64,000 nt of DNA from Roseibacillus sp. (GTDB lineage: Bacteria; Verrucomicrobiota; Verrucomicrobiia; Verrucomicrobiales; Akkermansiaceae): positions 167,925-231,924 of the forward strand of contig NZAC01000049.1 of assembly GCA_002686085.1 (NCBI GenBank), in the 5' to 3' direction. The position numbers were made by a program, and so were the translations under genes. The notes below the pieces were generated by a model that saw only the letters and a program-made list of their open reading frames with translations, searched no databases and was not told where the DNA came from. Positions 37,244 to 46,254 of the stretch are shown here, piece by piece; position 1 is the stretch's first letter; each line of letters begins with the position of its first letter.

Positions 37244-39802
37244 TTAGTGGTTGAAGAGAAACTCCTTGGTGTTGAGAAGAGCCCAGATCAGATCTTCATA
37301 AGGTTCACGTGCGAGTGCTTCTGGCGAAGGCTGTTTTTTCTTGGCCTCCTCACTCAGGGTCGAGGGATCCACAGGGGTGCGTTTTCGATTAAGATAACGT
37401 ATCCCAACGTTCAGCTCATCCTGTCCGGGAGGTCGTGAAAACGCCCGACGATATAATTCGCTGATACGGGCCTCGTCACTGAATTCCGTATTCTTAACAA
37501 GAAGAGCGGCCCTTGCATTATCGGAGGCGAGCTTGTTTCGAATATTGGTGGAATTGACGAGGTGCAGCGCCTGTGCGAGGTTCACATCGTCTGCTCGTTC
37601 ACATTCGCAGGCACTGTTCATGTCCGGGCGGCCGAACACTGAGAGAAAGTAGGACTCCTTGGTGAATTGATCATCGGGAAGTTGAACCGCGCGAATTCCC
37701 TGAGGCTGTCCACTGAACTTTTCCTTTGCGTTGGTGACCGTATTTATTCCATCGAGAAGAATTTCGGCTGGTAGGCGCCGGGGATAGAATCGCGAGTAAT
37801 TCTGCCGGTCATCCAGATTGAAATCATTAGGATTGGAACTGAGTTGGTAGGTAGTGCTGTTGCATATTGTGCGGACAAGCCCCTTTAGATCATATCCGCT
37901 TTTGACAAAACCCTTGGCGAGGGCGTCGAGAAGTTCGGGGTGGGTTGGAGGATTGGTAACGCGCATATCGTCCTCCGGGTCAACAATGCCGCGTCCAAAG
38001 AAATGTTTCCAATAGCGATTCACCAGCATTCTGGCGAAGAAGGGATTGTCTTCGTTGGTCATCCAGTCTGCAAGGGAATCCCTGGGGTCATGATGCTGAG
38101 CGAGGCGGAGCTCTGTCCCGCCAAGGGGCTTGGGGGGAAGGGCGCGCCCGCTTCGTGGATTCTTTGCGCTTGCTACTCCAACTTTGTTAAAGATGACCTC
38201 CTCTCCCGGTTGGGCGCCGGGCTTCCGGCCGACCTTGGAGAAGAAGGCCTCAAACCCGTAATAATCGTCCTGACTCCATTTTTCGTAAGGGTGATGATGG
38301 CACTGGGCGCACTGGAGGCGCTGGCCAAGAAAAATTTGGGCAACATCCTGCAGCTGTTCCTTGCTGTCTTTGACAGTACGATACCAGATGACAGGCGGGT
38401 TATTGCCAACCTCCCCCGATGCCGCAACGAATTGGCGGACAAACGAGTTGTAGGGCACGTTGTGATGGAGAGAATTCCGGATCCATGAGTGAAAGGCAAA
38501 GCTGCCCCTCGCATGGTGGGCTGAGCTACGTTTGTTGCGAAGAATAGCAGCCCACTTGCCGGCGAAGTAGTCGGCGTAGTCAGTGCTTGCAAGCAGTTGG
38601 TCGATTTTGAGCGTGCGTTTTTCGGGATCGGTATCAGCGAGGAACGTATCTGTTTCGTCGAGGGTAGGGAGTCGCCCTGCGATATCGATTGTGGCCCTGC
38701 GGAGGAAGGTGGAATCATCGCTGAGCGAAGAGGGTGGAAGGCCAAGGGTGCGAAGCTTGGTGAAGATGTGCTGGTCTACAACGTTGTCGGAGGACGGCAA
38801 ATTATCGACTGGTGCTCCCAGAGGAATGGTTGCCCGAAAGACACCAACATGTTCCTGAAACCGGATCATGACAGAGGTGCTTCCCGTTCGCTCCTGCATG
38901 GTCACAAGGCCTTGGTCACTCACGATCGCCATTTCCTCGTCGTTGGCCTCGTATTGAGCGATACGGGTGACGTCCTTGCTGGATCCGTCACTGAAGTGGG
39001 CAACGACTCTTAGCTGCTGGACGGCCTTGGCGCGGGTCAGACGCTCTCGCGGCTCAACCGATATCCGAGTTACCGAAGAATCACCAGCGGATCCATAGGG
39101 GAGGCCTTGTCGAATCCAGCGGACAATTGTTTTGTAGTCATCACTGCCTCGAGTAAGGCGGGATCCTCCCTGATGAGGAAGTTCTCCGCTAGCTTTGAGG
39201 AGAAGCAGGCTGTGGGTTGGCGAGGCTCTGAAAATGCGCCGCCCCAGTCCCTCTCGGACCAGATAGCCGTGGTCGTCCTGTGGTTCATAACCGAGCAGTG
39301 AGAGTTTAAATCCGTTCTGGCCTTCAGCCTTTCCATGGCATCCACCTCCGTTGCACCCATGGCGGGTAAAAATAGGCACGATTTCATTGGGGAAGCTGAT
39401 CGGAAGCTGTTCATCTGCCTGATTCACACTGATCGCTCTCGAAAGGAGTGAACCCGCGTATTCTGCAATTATAGTGGCACTACCGTTGCCGATAACTCGA
39501 ATAAGTCCGGTCGGAGAAACTGTCACGATGCCGGACGGCTCCACCGAAAATTTAGCTATTGCAGTTACATCCTTTTTTCCGTCGCCCTCGTGCGAGGTAA
39601 GCACAAGCTGATGCAGGTCGTGGGGCCCCGTCATGGTAATGTCTTCCCCGCTACTCCACTGGAGAGCGACCGCATCTGGGGATTGTTGGGGGCTGCTCCC
39701 TGTTGCGACCGGGGCTTGGTCTGTTAGGCTCTCCTCGGAAACGCCCTTTTCGACGGTTAAAATTACCAGGAGGATGCAAAGAGGAATAAGAATAGGTTTC
39801 AC
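37244..39802 (-). CDS. Ig-like/DUF1549/DUF1553 secreted cytochrome-like protein
   Basis: The protein has 852 residues from GTG 39802, which gives a clean signal peptide (MKPILIPLCILLVILTV). An earlier GTG at 39853 would overlap the upstream gene. A BIG2-type Ig-like domain (about 50-127, with GLIRVIGNGSATIIAEYAG) precedes an unusual heme-type motif, C150-NGGG-C155-H156, in which four rather than two residues separate the cysteines. A second Ig-like domain (about 235-330, VVAHFSDGSSKDVTRIA) precedes DUF1549 with CAQCH and then HHPYEKW, and DUF1553 (MLVNRYWKHFFGRG). It lies 16 bases after the DUF1501 at 39819 and 13 bases before the PPC gene. Confidence 0.92.
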   Translation of the reverse strand: MKPILIPLCILLVILTVEKGVSEESLTDQAPVATGSSPQQSPDAVALQWSSGEDITMTGPHDLHQLVLTSHEGDGKKDVTAIAKFSVEPSGIVTVSPTGLIRVIGNGSATIIAEYAGSLLSRAISVNQADEQLPISFPNEIVPIFTRHGCNGGGCHGKAEGQNGFKLSLLGYEPQDDHGYLVREGLGRRIFRASPTHSLLLLKASGELPHQGGSRLTRGSDDYKTIVRWIRQGLPYGSAGDSSVTRISVEPRERLTRAKAVQQLRVVAHFSDGSSKDVTRIAQYEANDEEMAIVSDQGLVTMQERTGSTSVMIRFQEHVGVFRATIPLGAPVDNLPSSDNVVDQHIFTKLRTLGLPPSSLSDDSTFLRRATIDIAGRLPTLDETDTFLADTDPEKRTLKIDQLLASTDYADYFAGKWAAILRNKRSSAHHARGSFAFHSWIRNSLHHNVPYNSFVRQFVAASGEVGNNPPVIWYRTVKDSKEQLQDVAQIFLGQRLQCAQCHHHPYEKWSQDDYYGFEAFFSKVGRKPGAQPGEEVIFNKVGVASAKNPRSGRALPPKPLGGTELRLAQHHDPRDSLADWMTNEDNPFFARMLVNRYWKHFFGRGIVDPEDDMRVTNPPTHPELLDALAKGFVKSGYDLKGLVRTICNSTTYQLSSNPNDFNLDDRQNYSRFYPRRLPAEILLDGINTVTNAKEKFSGQPQGIRAVQLPDDQFTKESYFLSVFGRPDMNSACECERADDVNLAQALHLVNSTNIRNKLASDNARAALLVKNTEFSDEARISELYRRAFSRPPGQDELNVGIRYLNRKRTPVDPSTLSEEAKKKQPSPEALAREPYEDLIWALLNTKEFLFNH

Positions 39803-39818
39803 GGCTGGTAAGATGGGG

Positions 39819-41171
39819 CTATCCAACAAGTTCAGAAATCGGGGCGTGCTCACTTTCTACAAGAAAACGGGGGCGCCCGGAAAGGTCATTCACCGTAGTG
39901 CGCCGTGCATCGACACCCAGACAGTGATACAGAGTTGAGAACACTTCTGGGAATTCCACGGGCCGGCTGTTTGCTTCCCCACCATCGCGGGTCGTTGACC
40001 CAATTACCTGACCATGGTTCATTCCGCCGCCAGCGAGAAGGGCGGTAGAGACCTTGGGCCAATGATCGCGCCCCGCATCCTTATTGATTTTCGGGGTGCG
40101 CCCGAACTCTCCCCACACGATGACACTCACGTCCTTGTCCAGCCCACGATTATGCAGATCCTCCACCAGGGCGGTAATCCCCTGATCAAGCAGCGGAAAG
40201 TCCTCCCGGGCACGCTTGAAATTACCACCGTGCCAATCCCATCGGCTAAAGCCAAGGGTGACACAGCGAGCCCCAGCTTCTACCAGCCTTCGAGCCATCA
40301 GGAACTGGTCCAGCCGCTTCCATGGTCCATCAGCAGTCAGCTTCTCCGTCCCTTTTCCATACCTCTCAATGACTTTTGGATCTTCCGCGCTCAGATCAAG
40401 GGCCCTCGCCAGACGACTTGAGGTCAGGACCCCGAATGCCTGTTCAGTAAAAGTATCCAGTCCTTCCATGGCGCCAGAGTGATCCACCTCCCTGCGGAAA
40501 TTATCGAAGGAATTCAGCAGGGCCTTCCGGTCCGCGAGACGCTCAATACTGATGTCCTTTAAGACCATGTCCTTCTTTCCCCCTCCACGAAAAGGAGAGA
40601 AGGCTGCATGAGAAGGGCCGAGGAATCCCGATTGGCCCGGGTCGCCCCATTGATCATGCTTGCACTTGGGGGACAGGCCAAGGAAGGAGGGAACTCCGGG
40701 CCTTGTCTGCCCCGAGAGTTTTGAGAGAACCGATCCGATGCTGGGCCAGCCTCCAGGAGGCTGTGGTCCCTGAGGCTTTCTCCCGGTGAGGCACTGAACG
40801 GCATCATGACCACCTCCGGCGCCCACCATCGAGCGGATGATGGAAAACTTGTCCATCATCGTGGCCATCTGCGGGAACAGCTCGCAGATTTCAACACCGG
40901 GAACGTTCGTCTTAATGGGATTAAATTCGCCCCGAACCTCGGAAGGAGCCTCAGTCTTCAAGTCCCACATATCCTGATGGGGAGGTCCACCCGCGAGAAA
41001 GATCATGATGACCGCCTTGTGATCGAGGGGCTTAAGCTGGGTTTTCGATTCGGCGCGTAGAATTTGGGGGAGGGAAGCCCCTCCCAGTCCGAGTGCGCCA
41101 ATCTTCAGGAAACCCCGGCGTGTCATGCCATCACAGAAGGCTTGTCCTTTTTGAGCGGCAATGGTCAGCAC
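39819..41171 (-). CDS. DUF1501 protein, Tat-exported
   Basis: The protein has 450 residues from GTG 41171. The ATG at 41126 would also keep the Tat signal ([15 protein letters not shown]), but the residues before it ([14 protein letters not shown]) are typical of this DUF1501 subfamily, so the GTG is preferred. Landmarks are [55 protein letters not shown] and GRDHWPKVS. It is the first gene of the minus-strand operon ending near 29689. A promoter-like TATAAT and a palindrome lie about 95-115 bases upstream. Confidence 0.93.
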   Translation of the reverse strand: MLTIAAQKGQAFCDGMTRRGFLKIGALGLGGASLPQILRAESKTQLKPLDHKAVIMIFLAGGPPHQDMWDLKTEAPSEVRGEFNPIKTNVPGVEICELFPQMATMMDKFSIIRSMVGAGGGHDAVQCLTGRKPQGPQPPGGWPSIGSVLSKLSGQTRPGVPSFLGLSPKCKHDQWGDPGQSGFLGPSHAAFSPFRGGGKKDMVLKDISIERLADRKALLNSFDNFRREVDHSGAMEGLDTFTEQAFGVLTSSRLARALDLSAEDPKVIERYGKGTEKLTADGPWKRLDQFLMARRLVEAGARCVTLGFSRWDWHGGNFKRAREDFPLLDQGITALVEDLHNRGLDKDVSVIVWGEFGRTPKINKDAGRDHWPKVSTALLAGGGMNHGQVIGSTTRDGGEANSRPVEFPEVFSTLYHCLGVDARRTTVNDLSGRPRFLVESEHAPISELVG

Positions 41172-41266
41172 GACAGAATAAAAACTTCAGTTTGTTTAAA
41201 CTACTTTAGGCCTCAAAAGGAGCATGGCGATCGCCAAACGTCCCTGTCTCTGTCCACGTTCATACG

Positions 41267-41280
41267 TGTTCAAAAGAACA
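41267..41280. promoter_or_regulatory. Perfect palindrome TGTTC-N4-GAACA, candidate repressor operator
   Basis: TGTTCAAAAGAACA is a perfect inverted repeat with a 4-base spacer. On the minus strand it directly follows the TATAAT at 41281-41286, so it would cover the transcription start, the usual place for a repressor. From memory, TGTTC-N4-GAACA is the form reported for the LexA (SOS repressor) site in Verrucomicrobia; I could not check this. A ten-base exact match is expected by chance about 0.06 times in 64 kb. Confidence 0.45.
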
Positions 41281-41286
41281 ATTATA
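41281..41286 (-). promoter_or_regulatory. Candidate -10 element TATAAT of the operon starting at 41171
   Basis: The minus strand reads TATAAT here, a perfect sigma-70 -10 hexamer, in the only upstream gap of the long operon. No good -35 is seen 16-18 bases upstream (AACTAA or similar). The transcript would start near 41274 and have a leader of about 100 bases containing a 16-codon frame (41263 to 41213). Confidence 0.4.
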
Positions 41287-41320
41287 GTTGGGATGAGTCG
41301 GAATTAGTTTTCCCGTCAGT

Positions 41321-42271
41321 TTATGGAACCTCGAAGCGGTAAATCGGGGCCTTGCTGCCTTCGCTCACAGTGAAAAAGAAGTCGCCACCAGGCGAAAACG
41401 CAATGGATTCGCCCTGCGGTTCAGCGCGAACTGTAAGGTTGGTTGGTTCATCGCTAAATATTTCGTGCAGCGGAGAGCTGGGATCCGATCTCTTCCAAAG
41501 AAGAGCACCCCGCTCAGGGCGCAAAGAATGGCTCCGAAGAATAACCAAGCGTCCGTCTCTAGAAATATCTCCGCCTCGGATACTTGCTGGAGGAACAAAG
41601 CTGGTGAGGTCCTTGAGGGTTTGGGGGGATCCGCCTCTGTGGGGCCCGGGGGCATGGAAGACTGAGGCGACCTCTTTAGTTCTCTCGCTCCTATCCCGGG
41701 TCACGAGGTAGATATCTCCGTTGAGAGGATCAACTAACAGGGTTTCGCACTCTCGTGGCTCAGATGGAAACCGCATGGAAAGGGCTTCAACACCAGTCAG
41801 CGTTTGTGTTCTCGAGGTGATTGTTGTGTCAACTGCCGGCTCCGGGACGCGATAGATGGTAACGGTTTGGCGGGATAAGGCATTGTTCCCCGTATCGGCA
41901 ATGTAGAGGTAATCTTGCTCTGCCAATGGTCCGGGGCCAATCGCGATGTCCTCCCAGTCAATGGCAGTGGTGCCTTCCAGCCGAAAAACTCCGAGGGATT
42001 TGCCATCAGTCCCAAGGGCGAATATTCTGGCTTCGTCTCCTGAATCGTTATGGGCCCAGATTACATCCTTATGGTTTCTGCTCAGAACGATTCCCGAGAT
42101 TTCCGTAAGGCTTTCGGTATGCACTCGTCCTGTGCGTGTGCCCGGTCTCGATCCAACCGATTCAAGGGCCCACCATGCGACACTCAGCAAGAGAAGGGTA
42201 ACGATCAGCCTGAAGAATCGGTCTCCCCTTAGTTTTCTGCTTATAAATCGGCCATGCTTGTCCAGTTTCAT
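41321..42271 (-). CDS. Membrane-anchored beta-propeller-like protein of unknown function
   Basis: The protein has 316 residues. A basic N-terminus and one hydrophobic segment (about 20-38) form a signal anchor. The rest repeats propeller-like strands: ISGIVLSRNHKDVIWAHNDS, GTTAIDWEDIAIG, LYIADTGNNALSRQTVTIYR, FPSEPRECETLLVDPLNGDI, and ESIAFSPGGDFFFTVSEGS. The D-W-E-D and Y-I-A-D-x-G-x-N blocks also occur in secreted proteins described as esterase-like or SdiA-regulated propellers. No catalytic site can be named. It lies upstream of the DUF1501 operon on the same strand but is separated from it by the candidate promoter. Confidence 0.8.
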   Translation of the reverse strand: MKLDKHGRFISRKLRGDRFFRLIVTLLLLSVAWWALESVGSRPGTRTGRVHTESLTEISGIVLSRNHKDVIWAHNDSGDEARIFALGTDGKSLGVFRLEGTTAIDWEDIAIGPGPLAEQDYLYIADTGNNALSRQTVTIYRVPEPAVDTTITSRTQTLTGVEALSMRFPSEPRECETLLVDPLNGDIYLVTRDRSERTKEVASVFHAPGPHRGGSPQTLKDLTSFVPPASIRGGDISRDGRLVILRSHSLRPERGALLWKRSDPSSPLHEIFSDEPTNLTVRAEPQGESIAFSPGGDFFFTVSEGSKAPIYRFEVP

Positions 42272-42297
42272 GCAGATTCGGTTTGTTTGTTCGCGGG

Positions 42298-42326
42298 TTG
42301 ATCCGATAGCATGGCGGCGCTAGCTT
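42298..42326 (+). promoter_or_regulatory. Candidate promoter of the FmdB-like gene
   Basis: TTGATC at 42298-42303 and TAGCTT at 42321-42326 are separated by 17 bases and lie about 30 bases before the ATG at 42357. The -35 matches well and the -10 matches weakly (T1, A2 and T6). This is a guess from spacing. Confidence 0.3.
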
Positions 42327-42356
42327 CGCTGGTAACTTTACGAGATTCACCGACAA

Positions 42357-42560
42357 ATGGCTACTTACGTATACGAGACGATTCCAGAAAATGCTGATGA
42401 GAAGCCTCGACGTTTTGAAGTGCAGCAGAAAATGACCGAGGATGCCCTGACCCATGATCCTGAGAGTGGCTTGCCGGTCAAACGAGTGATTACCGGGGGA
42501 TGCGGAATTGTGACCCATGGGACCAGTATCCTGTCCATGCGCTCACGCGGATCAAAGTAA
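42357..42560 (+). CDS. FmdB-like small protein lacking the zinc-binding cysteines
   Basis: This 67-residue protein aligns with the FmdB zinc-ribbon family: TYVYETI at the start corresponds to the usual T-Y-E-Y, and DALTHDPESGLPVKRVITGG corresponds to the conserved L-T-x-C-P-x-C-G-x-P-V-x-R segment. Both C-x-x-C pairs are gone (ENADEK and HDPESG occupy those places); the only Cys is in GGCG. It therefore cannot form the normal zinc ribbon but may keep the fold. Cysteine-less versions occur in Verrucomicrobia as far as I recall. The function is unknown, and the regulatory role implied by the family name is not established. Confidence 0.8.
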   Translation: MATYVYETIPENADEKPRRFEVQQKMTEDALTHDPESGLPVKRVITGGCGIVTHGTSILSMRSRGSK

Positions 42561-42727
42561 AGCCTGGCGTTAAGATCGAGAGGCTGAATGGGCTTTCAGG
42601 TTTTCGAAGCGGAAAAAGATAGTTGAGCCTGAATTAAAGAAGCCTTCCGGTAAGTCTCTGCGAATCTGGGCTGACAACGCAAATTTTCTGCCGTATCAAG
42701 AGAGGGTTCACAGGCCTTTAACCCATC

Positions 42728-44626
42728 ATGCCTCGATCCTTCATTTGCTCTTTACTAGCAGTGCTGACCCTCGGGGGTAGCGATGCTTTCGCGGAGGCGG
42801 AATTCACACCTCGAAAAATGCCGTCGGCGCTATCTCGCAAGGTGGATTTTGCAGAAGACGTTAAACCAATTCTTTCTAAGAGCTGCACTACCTGTCACGC
42901 GAATGGGCAAAGCAAAGGCGGGTTTAACATGGATCATATTCACTCTTTTGTCGGAGGGGGTGACAGCGGTCCGGCGGTCATCTCGGGAAATAGTGGCAAG
43001 AGCTTACTGATTGAGCTTCTTCTCAGTAATGACCCTGACGAGAGGATGCCGGTCAAAGGGGATCCGCTGAGCCTTGAGGAGGTTGCGATCATGAGGGCCT
43101 GGATTGACCAGGGAATGCAGTGGGAAAAGGGCTTTACCTTTGCAAAATTTCGCAACGCTCCGATCGCGCCTCGTAAGGTGGCTCTACCGAAAGGGAAATC
43201 AGCTAACCCAGTGGACCGTTTTCTTTCCCCCTACTATGCTGAAAATAATGTCCAGGAGGTTCCTTTAGTAGGAGATGGTGTTTTCGCTCGGCGAGTGTTT
43301 TTGGATGTGCTCGGAATTCTGCCGACGGCCGAGGAGTTGAAGGTATTCAGAGAGGACACCCGCAGTGATAAGCGAGAGCATTTGGTGAAGGAGCTTCTTG
43401 CGGACAAGGAGAACTACGCCGAGCACTGGGTGACGTTCTGGAATGACAGCCTAAGAAACAGTTATACACGTCAGTATCATGGAGGAGGGGGAAAGCCTAT
43501 TACGGGATGGTTGAAGTCTGCCTTGTCTGAAAATAAGCCTTACGATCAGTTCGTGAGGGAGCTGATCAACCCAGTAGGGGGGTCGGATGGCTTTATCAAG
43601 GGGGTCGTCTGGAGAGGGACGGTCAATGCTTCGCAGGTAACGGAAATGCAGGCAGCTCAGAATGTGGCGCAGGTTTTCATGGGACTGAACATCAAATGCG
43701 CCTCCTGTCATGATTCCTTCATCAATGACTGGACTCTGAAGGAGACGTATTCATTCGCAGCAATTTTCGCTGGTGGGCCACTTGATATTCATCGTTGTGA
43801 TAAGCCTACCGGAGAAAAGGCTGAGCCGGCCTTTCTCTATCCAGAGCTCGGCACGATCGACCCGGGGGCGCCTCCGGAGAAACGGGTGGAGCAGCTCGCG
43901 GAGATCATGACCTCTCCAAGAAACGGACGAATGGCCCGCACGATGGTTAATCGGTTGTGGGCTATTTTCTTTGGCCGTGGACTGGTCGAGCCTGTCGACG
44001 AGATGGACAACCCGGCTTGGAATGCTGATCTGCTGGACTGGCTTGCTGTCGACCTGGCAGAGAGCGGGTATGACCTGAAGCACACCATGAGCGTTCTTCT
44101 TAATTCTCGCGCCTACCAGAGGCCGGCGGTCTCTCTGAATGAAGAGGCGGATGAGTTTGTCTTCCGGGGTCCGGTGGTCCGGCGGATGTTCGCCGAGCAG
44201 TTTCTTGATGGATTGGACCAAATCATTCTGGCAGCAAAGGGGTCGCCGGCGGCAGCGCGCGGAACCGGGCGTAAGCGTGCTGGTTCGCGAAATCTCGACC
44301 ACCTGATGCGGACGCTGGGAAGGCCCAAGAGGGACGTGGTAGTAACCCGCCGGGAGTCAAGGGCTACCACCGCGCAGTTTATCGAATTGGCTAATGGCAG
44401 GTCCGTGGCCGACCTGGTGGCGAAGGGGGGGAAGGAATGGCTAGATTCAGGGCGGGCTCCGACAGCTCTGGTAGAGGATCTGTTCGTGAGTTCGTTCGCT
44501 CGGGCTCCTTCGGACAAGGAGCTAGAATCGGGGTTGGAGATTATCGGTCGACCGGCAACCGCACGTGGGGTAGAAGATTTGTTGTGGATGCTGGTAATGC
44601 ATCCGGAATTTCAGTTAATTCATTGA
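42728..44626 (+). CDS. PSCyt1-DUF1549-DUF1553 secreted cytochrome-like protein, short form
   Basis: The protein has 632 residues, the shortest of this type in the window. A signal peptide (about 1-22) is followed by heme site C53-T-T-C56-H57 and the cytochrome turn DERMPVKGDPLSLEE, where the usual M-P-P is M-P-V. The DUF1549-like region has ARRVFLDVLGILPTAEELK and a CASCH site near 325, followed by DSFINDW instead of the D-H-K-Y-D-P of the other proteins. DUF1553 starts near 390 (NGRMARTMVNRLWAIFFGRG). It is followed after 24 bases by its DUF1501 partner. The motif changes mark it as a separate subfamily. Confidence 0.9.
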   Translation: MPRSFICSLLAVLTLGGSDAFAEAEFTPRKMPSALSRKVDFAEDVKPILSKSCTTCHANGQSKGGFNMDHIHSFVGGGDSGPAVISGNSGKSLLIELLLSNDPDERMPVKGDPLSLEEVAIMRAWIDQGMQWEKGFTFAKFRNAPIAPRKVALPKGKSANPVDRFLSPYYAENNVQEVPLVGDGVFARRVFLDVLGILPTAEELKVFREDTRSDKREHLVKELLADKENYAEHWVTFWNDSLRNSYTRQYHGGGGKPITGWLKSALSENKPYDQFVRELINPVGGSDGFIKGVVWRGTVNASQVTEMQAAQNVAQVFMGLNIKCASCHDSFINDWTLKETYSFAAIFAGGPLDIHRCDKPTGEKAEPAFLYPELGTIDPGAPPEKRVEQLAEIMTSPRNGRMARTMVNRLWAIFFGRGLVEPVDEMDNPAWNADLLDWLAVDLAESGYDLKHTMSVLLNSRAYQRPAVSLNEEADEFVFRGPVVRRMFAEQFLDGLDQIILAAKGSPAAARGTGRKRAGSRNLDHLMRTLGRPKRDVVVTRRESRATTAQFIELANGRSVADLVAKGGKEWLDSGRAPTALVEDLFVSSFARAPSDKELESGLEIIGRPATARGVEDLLWMLVMHPEFQLIH

Positions 44627-44650
44627 GCGACTGTGTAGAGCGCTAAGGCT

Positions 44651-46081
44651 ATGACTAACCCAAAAAACCGCCGCGATTTTCTCTCTTCAGCCTCGGCCGC
44701 GACCCTTGGTGCATTGGCTGCAGGTTACCCATCGAGCAGCGCTCTTGCGAAGCCGGGTGGGGCACCTCTCAACTCCACGGCGGATACAGTGATCGTGCTG
44801 TGGATGGGAGGAGGGATGGCTAGCACAGACACTTTCGATCCCAAGCGCTACGTTCCTTACGAAAAGGGTTTAGACCCGAAGAGAGTTCTCTCCACCTTTC
44901 CGGCAGTCGATACCGTGGTGGATGGTCTCCAATTTACGGAGGGTCTAGAAAAGATCGGTCGGGTGATGGATCGGGGAACTCTGATCAAGACATACCAGGC
45001 AGCGGATCTGGGATTCATTCTTCACAGCCGGCATCAGTATCACTGGCACACTGCGTACGAGCCGCCTCTTACCGTGGCGGCGCCTCATATCGGGTCATGG
45101 ATCTCGCGTAGTCTGGGCCCATTGAATCCGGATCTCCCGGCCTTTATAGATATTGGTCAAACGTTCGATGGTGGAGAAAAAGAATCTCTTAAGGCGTTTC
45201 ATACCGCTGGATTCCTTGGAAGTGAGTTTGGGCCGTTCTTCCTCGTGGAGCCTGATCAGGCCGTGGAGGCTGTGAAGCCTCCTCCGGGGATGAGCGACGA
45301 GCGTTTTTCGAAGCGGTATCAGGCTTATAAGAAGCTTCTGGCTGACAGTCCGATCCAGCAACATGGGTCTGAGTATCAACGTGGCTCACTGTTGAAGTCG
45401 ATCGACAATGCTCATCGCTTGCTCTCCAGTCCCAAGGCTCGCAAGGCTTTTGATCTGAGCCTCGAACCAAAAGAAAGCTACGACACATATAAGGTGGGTG
45501 GACGCTTTGGGCTGGGCTGCCTTCTTGCCAGACGCCTTACCGAGGCTGGGGCCCGTTTCATTGAAGTTACGCATGGGTATTATCCATTCAAATACTGGGA
45601 TACTCACGATAATGGGCATACGAGAATGAAGGAGCTCAAGCAGATGATCGACGCTCCAATCGCCCAGCTGGTTCTCGACCTCGAGGAACGTAAACTCTTG
45701 GATCGAACCTTGATTGTGGTGGCCAGTGAATTCAGCAGGGACATGATGATGGAGGGTAAGCCTGAGAAACGAGTGAAAGATCAGGTGAACGTGCCTCCGA
45801 GGATTGATGGTCCCCAGCATTACGGGATGCATCGCCATTTCACCGGAGCAGGAAGCGTTCTTCTCTTTGGAGGCGGTGTCAAAAAAGGTTTTGTCTATGG
45901 GGAGACTGCAGATGAGCGTCCCTGCACTACGGTGAAGAATCCGGTGAATACCCAGCAGTTACATGCTAGTATCTATCGAGCGCTTGGCATCCCCCATGAT
46001 CATCATTATGCGGTCGAGCAAAGGCCCTTCTATGTGACTCCGGATGGGGTTACGGAGCCGGTTATGGACCTCTTTGGCTAA
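44651..46081 (+). CDS. Divergent DUF1501 protein, Tat-exported
   Basis: The protein has 476 residues. KNRRDFLSSASAATLG is the Tat signal. The first landmark is WMGGGMASTDTFDPKRY, where the usual G-G-P-S/P is G-G-M-A. YWDTHDNGH replaces the W-D-x-H block, and VVASEFSRDMM replaces G-G-E-F-G-R-T. GPQHYGMHRHF stands where other members have R-D-H. The overall order and the Asp/His content are kept. The substrate or ligand may therefore differ from those of the other six. It is paired with the heme protein at 42728 and followed by a VOC gene. Confidence 0.9.
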   Translation: MTNPKNRRDFLSSASAATLGALAAGYPSSSALAKPGGAPLNSTADTVIVLWMGGGMASTDTFDPKRYVPYEKGLDPKRVLSTFPAVDTVVDGLQFTEGLEKIGRVMDRGTLIKTYQAADLGFILHSRHQYHWHTAYEPPLTVAAPHIGSWISRSLGPLNPDLPAFIDIGQTFDGGEKESLKAFHTAGFLGSEFGPFFLVEPDQAVEAVKPPPGMSDERFSKRYQAYKKLLADSPIQQHGSEYQRGSLLKSIDNAHRLLSSPKARKAFDLSLEPKESYDTYKVGGRFGLGCLLARRLTEAGARFIEVTHGYYPFKYWDTHDNGHTRMKELKQMIDAPIAQLVLDLEERKLLDRTLIVVASEFSRDMMMEGKPEKRVKDQVNVPPRIDGPQHYGMHRHFTGAGSVLLFGGGVKKGFVYGETADERPCTTVKNPVNTQQLHASIYRALGIPHDHHYAVEQRPFYVTPDGVTEPVMDLFG

Positions 46082-46254
46082 GAAAAGGGGAATCTGGAGG
46101 GGGATTGGTGCCCGGGTGCGCGAATTGTTGTGCGAGGGGTCTGCAGGTGAGTTTGGTCGGCTTTCGGGAGACCGGCATGCCCGGCGTGGGTCACTCCAAA
46201 GCATCGGGATAAACTTCTTGCGCGATTGGTAGTGGTTCCTAGCGTGGACTCTTG

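Noticed and set aside
41227..41236. GGCGATCGCC palindrome, like the HIP1 repeat of cyanobacteria
   Set aside because: I noticed only this one intergenic copy and nothing else suggests a cyanobacterial origin; probably chance.
46082..46254. Possible small gene between DUF1501 and the VOC gene
   Set aside because: The only frames overlap the DUF1501 end and have no family or composition support.
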